Shown here piece after piece: positions 1-6,015 of a stretch of DNA of 12,974 nucleotides (position 1 is the stretch's first letter; every line of letters starts with the position of its first letter). Both the position numbers and the translations under genes were made by a program. Under the pieces are notes generated by a model. It was not told the origin of the DNA. It saw only the letters and a program-made list of their open reading frames with translations, and made no database searches. Location: the NCBI GenBank assembly GCA_947442095.1, contig CANEVG010000056.1:1-12974 (forward strand). The letters run 5' to 3'. Source of the stretch: Sphingomonadaceae bacterium (GTDB lineage: Bacteria > Pseudomonadota > Alphaproteobacteria > Sphingomonadales > Sphingomonadaceae).

Positions 1-753
1 CACCAGCGTGCGCCGCCGCATGATGTTCTGATCGGTTTCGGTCAGCAGGATCGCGGGCCGCGCACCCAGTTGCACTTGCCGGGCAATGCCGTCCCGGCGT
101 TGCTCCGCAAGGTTCAGCAGAGCCTGATAGGCCTTGAGCCGCAAGCCTGCTGCAACCCAGTTCTGATAGGCTGCAGCCGCGCGCGCCTGCACGCCAACGG
201 CGACCATTTCGCGTTCGAGCCGGGCCACATCGATATCGCGCGACGCAATCGCGACGCGCCCGCGCCGCTCGTCGATAGTGCGATCGCGCATCAGGGCGAA
301 GAGGCCGCCGATCTTCAGCTCGCCCAGCCGCTCAGTATAGGCCTTGTCCTCGTAGATCGGGAATGAGCCGCTCGAGACCCGGTAACCGCCATAGATCTGA
401 CCGCCGTTCTGGGTGAGCGGACGGGACGCCTTTCCTTCGAGATAGGAGCCGCTGTAGAAGCCCAGTACGCGGCTTTGCGCCTCGACATCGAACACCGTGT
501 CGAACGCGCCCTCTGCGTTGAGCGCGCGGCCTTCCGCCTGCCGCACCCGCGCCATAGACTCAACAATCTGCGGCGCCTGCAAGGCAGAAGCCTGCAGTAC
601 CTCTTCAAGGGTCAGCGGGCCGCCGGCGGGGACATCGGCAGATGCGGATGGCAGGCTGGCGGGCGACGGACTTTCTGCTGGCATGCCCGCGCTCTGAGCC
701 ACAAGCTGGACAGGCCAGAGCAGCAGGAGCGTAAGCGGAAGGTGGCGGATCAC
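1..753 (-). CDS. TolC-family outer membrane efflux protein (C-terminal part missing at window edge)
   Basis: Third gene of the exporter operon. The frame is open from a GTG at 753 to the left edge, giving 251 visible residues of a family usually about 420-500 long, so the C-terminal half lies outside. The N terminus is a Sec signal peptide (basic start MIRHLP, Leu-rich core, likely cleavage after LVA at residue 19), followed by a Pro/Ser/Ala linker. The opening LTLEEVLQASALQAPQI is the usual entry into the first helical hairpin of outer membrane efflux proteins, and the next stretch is Ala/Arg/Glu-rich and helical. There is no lipobox, unlike the second outer membrane channel at 4627-6015. 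The GTG start follows the HlyD stop by 40 bases with a purine-rich GGCGGAAG upstream; no ATG in this frame precedes it. Its role, inferred from family and context, is the outer membrane exit duct for the ABC/HlyD pair upstream. No substrate can be assigned. Confidence 0.87.
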   Translation of the reverse strand, partial: MIRHLPLTLLLLWPVQLVAQSAGMPAESPSPASLPSASADVPAGGPLTLEEVLQASALQAPQIVESMARVRQAEGRALNAEGAFDTVFDVEAQSRVLGFYSGSYLEGKASRPLTQNGGQIYGGYRVSSGSFPIYEDKAYTERLGELKIGGLFALMRDRTIDERRGRVAIASRDIDVARLEREMVAVGVQARAAAAYQNWVAAGLRLKAYQALLNLAEQRRDGIARQVQLGARPAILLTETDQNIMRRRTLV

Positions 754-793
754 GTTAGTCTGCTCGCTTCCGCCTGCCTGTTTCGGGCCCTGC

Positions 794-1906
794 TCATTTG
801 GTTTTGCCCGCTTTCAGCACAGTGGCGTCGTCGTCCTTGGGCACGCCGCCCTTGTCGCCATCGCCGCCCTTTCCGTCCCTGCTGTTGACCGTCGCGCGCA
901 TCTCCCTGCCGAATTCGAGCGGGAAATCGTTGAGCTGACGCCAGAGTTCGTAGCCGACCGAAACCGTTTCCATCTGGATCCAGCCGCGCACCTTGGCGCC
1001 CAGCTTGGTGAAACGCAGATCCGGCCATGCCCGCTTGCCTGGCATCGGTTCGATCAGCACGCGAAACAGCCCGCTGTTGGTTGATGTGGGATCGAGCGCA
1101 CGCACGCGGCCATCAAAAATGCCTTGCGCGATCGAAGGCCAGCCGCTGAACTGGATTGCGGGCCATCCTTCGAATTCGAGCCGCGCAGGCTGGCCGACCC
1201 GCACCAGCGCAATGTCCCGGCCATCGATATAGAGCGCAACCGCGCGGTCTGCCGTTTCAGGCGCTACAGAGGCGAGCACGGTCCCGGGCGAGACGATGCC
1301 ACCGCTGAGCGCCGCGTTGAGGTTCTGGATGCGGCCGTCGCGCGGCGACCGCACAACCTGCGTTGATTGGCGGGCAAGCTGCACGTCGATGCGCTGCAGT
1401 TTGGCGCGCGATTCCGCCAGCTTGGCACCGGAATCGGCCACTTTGATCTGCGCCAGTTCAAGATCGCGCCGTGCCAGAAGCCCTTCGCGCCACAACTGCT
1501 GCGCACGGCCCACATCGATACTGGCAACCGACTGCGACTGGGTCACAGCGGCGATTTCCGCTTCAATCTGCCCGCGCTCGGCACCGAGGCGGGCGAGGAA
1601 ATCCGGATCAAGATCGATAACCCTGGCGAGCGGCTGGCCAGCAGTGACCCGCTCGCCATCCTGGACATACCACTGCGAGATGCGCCCGCTAACCAGGGCG
1701 GCAACGTCGGCCGCGCGGTCGTCGGGGTTGAGCGCAACGACCTGCCCGTCGCCATTTGCGGTCTGCACCCAAGGCACAAACGCCATGATCAGGGCAGAGA
1801 CCACTATGCCCACGGCAATGATCCATGCCGCCGCAAAGGCGGCGCGCGGCGGCCGCAGCGCGGCCAGCGTGGGGAAATGCGAGATGTGCTCAAGCTTGTA
1901 AGCCAC
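794..1906 (-). CDS. HlyD-family periplasmic adaptor (membrane fusion protein) of a type I secretion-like exporter
   Basis: 370 residues. A short cytosolic N terminus is followed by one membrane helix (about residues 23-45), then a split biotinyl-lipoyl domain (about 71-96 and 183-213, containing VRSPRDGRI) flanking a helical region of about 80 residues, then a beta-barrel region. This is the layout of HlyD/EmrA-type adaptors that bridge an inner-membrane exporter and TolC. The last 28 residues or so are a Gly/Asp/Lys-rich, probably disordered tail. The chosen start is the GTG at 1906: an excellent AAGGGAGG (1913-1920) sits 6 bases upstream and the protein then begins directly before the membrane helix. 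Extending further upstream adds residues that are only an out-of-frame reading of the ABC gene. The start lies inside the 3' end of the ABC gene (17-base overlap), so translational coupling is likely. Confidence 0.93.
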   Translation of the reverse strand: MAYKLEHISHFPTLAALRPPRAAFAAAWIIAVGIVVSALIMAFVPWVQTANGDGQVVALNPDDRAADVAALVSGRISQWYVQDGERVTAGQPLARVIDLDPDFLARLGAERGQIEAEIAAVTQSQSVASIDVGRAQQLWREGLLARRDLELAQIKVADSGAKLAESRAKLQRIDVQLARQSTQVVRSPRDGRIQNLNAALSGGIVSPGTVLASVAPETADRAVALYIDGRDIALVRVGQPARLEFEGWPAIQFSGWPSIAQGIFDGRVRALDPTSTNSGLFRVLIEPMPGKRAWPDLRFTKLGAKVRGWIQMETVSVGYELWRQLNDFPLEFGREMRATVNSRDGKGGDGDKGGVPKDDDATVLKAGKTK

Positions 1907-3587
1907 GGTTCGCCTCCCTTTCTGCGAGAAATGTCTGCAGATCAGTGGCCGAGGCGAAGCGGCGCTGTTCATCGCGCCCCAGCCAAAGCCAGCCATCGAG
2001 TTCAATCGCGCCAGGCCGCGCGGTGCAAAGCAGCACCGTCGTGCCGACGCCCTTGAGCCGGTCGAGCACGCGGGCGAGGTGCGCTGGCGGCATGACATCG
2101 AACACCGGCGAAAGCACCAGAACCTTTGGCTGGGCCAGCAGGGCATTGGCCAGCTTCAGTTCCATGACTTCGCCCACGGTCAGCGGCCAACCAGACGATG
2201 CCAGCGGTGTGTCCAGCCCATCGGGCAGCATGGCGATCCGTTCGCTGAGCCCGACAGCCTCGATGGCATCGAGAATGCTCAGCGACGTGGCATCCGGCGA
2301 TGCCAGTGTCAGGTATTCACGGATTGTCACTTCGACGATCGTCGGCCGGTCAAGTACAATGATCTCGGAGCGCAGCAGATACATGTTGAGCCCGGCCAGA
2401 TCCGAACCGCCGATGGTCATCAGTCCGTTCTCGGGTGCAAGATGGCGCTTGAGCAGCAGCGACAGGGTGCGGTCCACTCCGGGTTCGGGCACCGTTATCA
2501 ATCGCTCGCCGGATTGCAGCGCAAAGTTCATCTGGACCCCGCCAAGGCGCACGTCGCGCAGCGCGATCGAGCCGTTACGCGGTCCCTGCGTGCTGACGAG
2601 CGGCAGCTTTTCCTGCTGTATGCCGAACAGCAACGACAGTTCCTCGCAGCTTGCGATGAGGTCGTAGAACGTCTCGATGTACCAACCAAGCTGGCTGACG
2701 CCGTAGAACACGCCGGACAGAATCAGCTCCGCTCCGACCAACTGGCCAATTGTGAGTTCGCCTGCCAGAATGAGATTCCCGCCGAGCGCCAGCAGCGCTG
2801 CCGAGGCCGCCGCATAGACCATGAAGAACGAGACCGTCTGCGCAAAGGTGTAGCGAAAATAATGGCGATGCTTGCTGACATAGTTGGCTGTTGCAGCTTC
2901 GGACCGGTCCATTGCGAAACCGACATGACGGCTGGATTTGTAGAAGCCGTTGGAGCCGCCGACGCTTTCGAGCCATCGCGCGGTATCATGCTTGGCATGG
3001 CTGAGCGCCACCGCCGCGGTCATCGAACCGCGCGACCAGAGCAGCCAGATCACCAGCAGCGCCAGTAGCAGGCTGACATTGAAGGCGAGGAAAAACGGGT
3101 GGTAGAAGCTCGTCACCACCAGGCCGACTGCTGATTGCAGCACAATTGTAAAGCCGCCAATCAGCAGGCTGGGCACCGATTTCTTCACGACGATAAGGTC
3201 GAAGAAGCGGTTGAACAAGTCTGCCCGGCGCGCATCGCCGAAGAAGGGATCGCGCGCATGCACGGCGCGGATCGTGATTTCGGCAACCACCCGCGCGAAC
3301 AGGCGCCGTTCGAACAAGGCCATCACGTAAATGCGTAGCGAACTGAGCACGGCGACCATGAACAGCAATACGAACAAAAGGCCTGCCAGCGTCCACAGCG
3401 GGGCCGGCATCGCGGTGTAGGCCACGCTGTTGATCAGGAGTTGCACCGAAATGGGCGTGGCCAGCGACAACATGCCGATCGCAACGCCGTAGACGATGGC
3501 AAGGCGCAGGTATCCTGAGTCGGGCCCGATGATCTCGGCCAGCCAATGCACCGCATCGCGGAGTTCGACACGCTTGTGTTCCGCCAT
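1890..3587 (-). CDS. ABC exporter with intact membrane domain and a fully degenerate (pseudo-ATPase) nucleotide-binding domain
   Basis: 565 residues, first gene of the exporter operon. Six membrane helices are visible (roughly residues 28-50, 64-85, 139-161, 163-184, 247-272, 276-300), as in type I secretion and other ABC exporters; there is no N-terminal C39 peptidase domain. The C-terminal 220 residues follow the NBD pattern closely (SGERLITV, then TIREYLTL, IAMLPDGLDTPLASSG, ANALLAQPKVLVLS), yet each ATP motif is changed. The Walker A position reads PEPGVDRTL (Arg373 in place of Lys), the Q-loop Gln is Asp413, the signature is LTVGE (469-473), the Walker B Asp and catalytic Glu are Ser493 and Pro494 (LVLSPVFD), and the H-loop His is Ala523 (CTARPGA). 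The frame is intact, which argues against simple decay. It is probably unable to hydrolyse ATP alone; a partner NBD or another role is inferred. The start at 3587 has AAGGT 5 bases upstream. An ATG at 3635 lacks an SD and lies in a palindrome. Confidence 0.9.
   Translation of the reverse strand: MAEHKRVELRDAVHWLAEIIGPDSGYLRLAIVYGVAIGMLSLATPISVQLLINSVAYTAMPAPLWTLAGLLFVLLFMVAVLSSLRIYVMALFERRLFARVVAEITIRAVHARDPFFGDARRADLFNRFFDLIVVKKSVPSLLIGGFTIVLQSAVGLVVTSFYHPFFLAFNVSLLLALLVIWLLWSRGSMTAAVALSHAKHDTARWLESVGGSNGFYKSSRHVGFAMDRSEAATANYVSKHRHYFRYTFAQTVSFFMVYAAASAALLALGGNLILAGELTIGQLVGAELILSGVFYGVSQLGWYIETFYDLIASCEELSLLFGIQQEKLPLVSTQGPRNGSIALRDVRLGGVQMNFALQSGERLITVPEPGVDRTLSLLLKRHLAPENGLMTIGGSDLAGLNMYLLRSEIIVLDRPTIVEVTIREYLTLASPDATSLSILDAIEAVGLSERIAMLPDGLDTPLASSGWPLTVGEVMELKLANALLAQPKVLVLSPVFDVMPPAHLARVLDRLKGVGTTVLLCTARPGAIELDGWLWLGRDEQRRFASATDLQTFLAEREANRGLQA
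1913..1920 (-). promoter_or_regulatory. Strong Shine-Dalgarno for the HlyD gene
   Basis: On the minus strand this reads AAGGGAGG, 6 bases before the GTG at 1906. It lies within the end of the ABC gene and decides the GTG start over the longer open frame that reaches 2146. Confidence 0.85.
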
Positions 3588-3592
3588 CTTTG

Positions 3593-3597
3593 ACCTT
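3593..3597 (-). promoter_or_regulatory. Shine-Dalgarno supporting the 3587 start of the ABC gene
   Basis: The minus strand reads AAGGT, 5 bases before the ATG at 3587. The competing upstream ATG at 3635 has no purine-rich stretch in front of it. Confidence 0.6.
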
Positions 3598-3629
3598 GCA
3601 AATCCTGAAACCCGATCTCGGTATGAATA

Positions 3630-3658
3630 GGCCATACTGCAGTGCAGCGAATATGGCC
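3630..3658. repeat. Nested palindrome, candidate LysR-type operator
   Basis: The outer arms are perfect 7-base inverted repeats, GGCCATA (3630-3636) and TATGGCC (3652-3658). Almost concentric inside them is CTGCAGTGCAG (3637-3647), an 11-base palindrome with 5-base arms. A T-N11-A arrangement (3638 to 3650), typical of LysR-type sites, also fits. Its position midway between the divergent genes suggests a regulator binding site. Confidence 0.6.
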
Positions 3659-3705
3659 AATTACAACTCTTGTCTCGGCACTATAAGCTGTGGTTATATC
3701 CTTTC

Positions 3706-4617
3706 ATGCCAACAATCCGCCAGCTTCAATATGTAGTCACCCTCGCAGATGCGGGGTCCTTTGCCGAGGCGGCGCGCATCAGCCATGTCTCGCAGCCCGC
3801 GCTCAGCCAGCAGATCAAGGCGCTGGAGGATCAGCTGGGAGTCAAGCTGCTCGAACGCTCCACCACTGGCGCGATCCTCACCCCAATTGGCCGCAGCATC
3901 GTGTCCCGTGCGCGGGGGGTACTGGGCGAAGTGCGCAATATCGAGGAGCTGGCGCGCAGTGCAGCAAACGGGCTGACCGGCACACTCAGGCTCGGCACCA
4001 CGCCAACCCTTGGGCCCTATCTGCTCTCGCCGATCATTGCAGAGTTGCACCGCGCCGCGCCGGGGCTCAGGCTCTATGTACGTGAGGGGATCCCGGATGA
4101 GCAGGCGCTGGCGCTCTCGCGCGGGGAGTTGGATGTCATTCTCGGCCCTTTGCCCATCCGCGGCGATGATCTCGAGATCGAGCCTTTGTTCCGCGAGCCG
4201 CTGCATCTCGTAGCCGCCGTAGATAGCGACCTTGCGAGCGGGCCGTTAGACCCGGCAGTGCTCGCGGGCCAGACCTTGCTGTCGCTCGATACCCGGCACC
4301 ATCTGCATCGCGAAACGAGCAGGATTGCCACCGAACACGGCATGGTGCTGAGCCCGGACTACGAAGGCACCAGTCTCGACAGTTTGCATATGATGGCCGC
4401 CTCCGGGCTGGGGCTGACGGTGCTGCCCCAGCTTTATCTCCGGTCCGATGTCGGCGGGCAGGCCGGCCTTGCGATCCTCGATGTGCCGGGCTGGAAGGCG
4501 CACCGCTCGGTGGCGCTGGCTTGGCGGCGCGGCACGACCATGGAAGCGGCTTTTCGCATCATAGCCGACCGGGTGCAGAGCACCGCGCGGCGGATGCTGG
4601 ATTTGCAAGACGTCTGA
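3706..4617 (+). CDS. LysR-type transcriptional regulator of the OxyR clade, lacking redox cysteines
   Basis: 303 residues. The N-terminal winged helix-turn-helix (about residues 1-60, core SFAEAARISHVSQPALSQQI) is followed by a linker helix and a two-lobed effector domain. OxyR-like landmarks are TPTLGPYLLSPII near residue 100, the TSLDSL segment near 222, and the GLGLTVLP stretch near 235. In OxyR the peroxidatic and resolving cysteines lie in a segment matching LLSLDTRHHLHRETSRIA here; they correspond to His199 and Ala208, and the whole protein has no cysteine. Peroxide sensing by disulfide formation is therefore not possible, so the ligand is unknown. It is divergent from the ABC operon, its probable target, and converges on the RND operon with a 9-base gap. 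I chose the ATG at 3706 because the domain begins there; the in-frame TTG at 3670 adds an uncharacteristic extension. No clear SD is visible. Confidence 0.93.
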   Translation: MPTIRQLQYVVTLADAGSFAEAARISHVSQPALSQQIKALEDQLGVKLLERSTTGAILTPIGRSIVSRARGVLGEVRNIEELARSAANGLTGTLRLGTTPTLGPYLLSPIIAELHRAAPGLRLYVREGIPDEQALALSRGELDVILGPLPIRGDDLEIEPLFREPLHLVAAVDSDLASGPLDPAVLAGQTLLSLDTRHHLHRETSRIATEHGMVLSPDYEGTSLDSLHMMAASGLGLTVLPQLYLRSDVGGQAGLAILDVPGWKAHRSVALAWRRGTTMEAAFRIIADRVQSTARRMLDLQDV

Positions 4618-4626
4618 GGCTCCGGC

Positions 4627-6015
4627 TTACCAACCCCCGCCGATTGCCTTGAAAACGCTGATCTGCGCATCGGCGCGGTCTGCTTCGGCTTGCGCCAGCG
4701 CCGCGCGCGCGGTGGCGCGCCGCCGTTCGGCGTCAAGCAACTGAAGGAAACTGTCTGCCCCGTAATCGAACCGTACCCGCGAAAGCTGGGCCGCATCGGT
4801 GCTGGCAGTCATCGCGCGGCGCAGCGCGGCCTCGCGCTCCGCGGCTCCGCCTGTGCGGGCAAGCGCCTGTTCAGCCTCTTTCAGCGCGGTGAGCACCGTG
4901 CCATCAAACTTGGCCAGCGAGCCATTGGCGATGGCTTCGTTTTGTCTCACGCGCATCCGGGCCGCGCCCGTGAAGGGAAAACTCCAACTGATCAGCGGGC
5001 CGATGAAGTAGCCGAGCGCACTCGCGTTGCCGAGATTGCCGAACTGCGTCGCGCCCAGCGAGACGCCGCCAAGCAGCGAGATCGAGGGATAGAGCGCGGC
5101 AGTGGCAACACCGATGCGCGCGGTATCGGCGGCCAGCGTGCGTTCGGCCTGGCGCACATCGGGACGGCGGGCGATGAGGGCCTGGCCATCGCCGACCGGC
5201 AACGGATGTGACGCGGTCGGCACCGCGCGGCACTTCGCCGCTGGCGTATTGAGGATCGCGGCGGGCGGATCGCCGGTCAGCACGGCCAGCGCATACAGCG
5301 CAGCGCGGCGCTCGGCTTCGAACACGGGCACTTGTGCGCGCACTTGCTCGACCAGCACGGCCGCCTGATCCACTTCGCTGCGCGTGCCGCGGCCGGCTGC
5401 CAGGCGGCGCTGCGTAAGGTCCAGCGTGCGGGCTTGCAGGCCCTCAGTCTCGCGCGCCACATCGGCCTGCGCGCCGAAACCGCAGGCCGAGGCATAGGCC
5501 CGCGCGGTTTCCGCCGCGACTGCAACCCGCGCCGCATCGATTGCCGCCTGCGCCGCGCCCGCATAGCCGCGCGCTGCTTCGATTGTGCGGCTGACACCGC
5601 CGAAGAGATCGACTTCGTAGGATGCATCGAAGCCTACCGAGAAGAAATCGTTGGAGATAGTGCGATTGAAGGCCGGGATGACCTGTCGGCTATTCGTGAA
5701 CTGTGCAGATGCGGAAGACGTCGGCAGCCGCGCAGCGCTGCTTTCGGACAGCACGGCCCGTGCGCGCTGAAGATTGGCGGCAGCGGCGCGCAAGTCGGTG
5801 TTCTTTGCCAAGGCCTGTGTGATCAGCCGGTCAAGCTCCGGGTCGCCAAACAGGTGCCACCACTGATCGGGGAGCGGCGAGGGGGTGACCGCACGGTTTG
5901 CCAGCGCTTCGGTGAGGCGCACCTGCTCGGGCGGTAGCGCGGTGGGGCGCTGGTAGTCCGGCCCCACCGCGCAGGCGGCGAGCAACAACGGGAGGACATA
6001 GGCCAGCCGTATCAC
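4627..6015 (-). CDS. RND efflux outer membrane lipoprotein, NodT/OprM family
   Basis: 462 residues, third gene of the RND operon. It begins with a lipoprotein signal (LPLLLAAC, lipobox Cys15) and then AVGPDYQRP, the standard opening of NodT-family factors, so the mature protein should be acylated and anchored at the outer membrane while forming the trimeric exit channel. Two outer membrane efflux repeats are visible: one around residues 50-250 (QWWHLFGDPELDRLI opening) and one around 260-460 (LIARRPDVRQAERTLAA, then PFTGAARMRVRQNEA, ending FKAIGGGW). The start codon is GTG at 6015, overlapping the TGA of the pump gene in a GTGA, so translation is probably coupled. The 3' end lies 9 bases from the 3' end of the regulator; I see no terminator hairpin in that gap. 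Confidence 0.96.
   Translation of the reverse strand: MIRLAYVLPLLLAACAVGPDYQRPTALPPEQVRLTEALANRAVTPSPLPDQWWHLFGDPELDRLITQALAKNTDLRAAAANLQRARAVLSESSAARLPTSSASAQFTNSRQVIPAFNRTISNDFFSVGFDASYEVDLFGGVSRTIEAARGYAGAAQAAIDAARVAVAAETARAYASACGFGAQADVARETEGLQARTLDLTQRRLAAGRGTRSEVDQAAVLVEQVRAQVPVFEAERRAALYALAVLTGDPPAAILNTPAAKCRAVPTASHPLPVGDGQALIARRPDVRQAERTLAADTARIGVATAALYPSISLLGGVSLGATQFGNLGNASALGYFIGPLISWSFPFTGAARMRVRQNEAIANGSLAKFDGTVLTALKEAEQALARTGGAAEREAALRRAMTASTDAAQLSRVRFDYGADSFLQLLDAERRRATARAALAQAEADRADAQISVFKAIGGGW

Larger units (their letters stand above)
3588..3705. promoter_or_regulatory. Divergent promoter region between the ABC exporter operon and the LysR-type regulator
   Basis: 118 bases separate the two divergent starts. 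The segment contains the nested palindrome at 3630-3658. Possible promoter elements on the plus strand are TATAAG (3682-3687) and TTATAT (3694-3699), with TTGTCT (3670-3675) 18 bases before the latter. On the minus strand, TTGGCC (3655-3660) is followed about 18 bases later by TATGGC. These are consensus matches by eye only. LysR-type regulators commonly bind such a shared region and control both directions. Confidence 0.6.

Noticed and set aside
1907..2146. N-terminal extension of the HlyD frame to 2146
   Set aside because: This stretch is the ABC gene read in another frame; the GTG at 1906 has an AAGGGAGG and gives a normal adaptor.
2079..3068. 329-codon plus-strand open frame opposite the ABC gene
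   Set aside because: The Gln/Arg/His-rich composition is typical of an antisense shadow; there is no RBS or recognisable domain.
1890..3587. Calling the ABC gene a pseudogene
   Set aside because: There is no stop or frameshift in 565 codons, length and membrane helices are intact, and the downstream genes are tightly coupled. The changes are confined to ATP motifs, so a pseudo-enzyme fits better than decay.
3588..3635. Upstream ATG start at 3635 for the ABC gene
   Set aside because: It has no Shine-Dalgarno, falls in the arm of the palindrome, and adds 16 unremarkable residues. The ATG at 3587 has AAGGT at good spacing. It remains possible.
4618..4626. Bidirectional terminator between the convergent regulator and RND operon
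   Set aside because: The gap is only 9 bases and I found no convincing hairpin with a T-tract around it.
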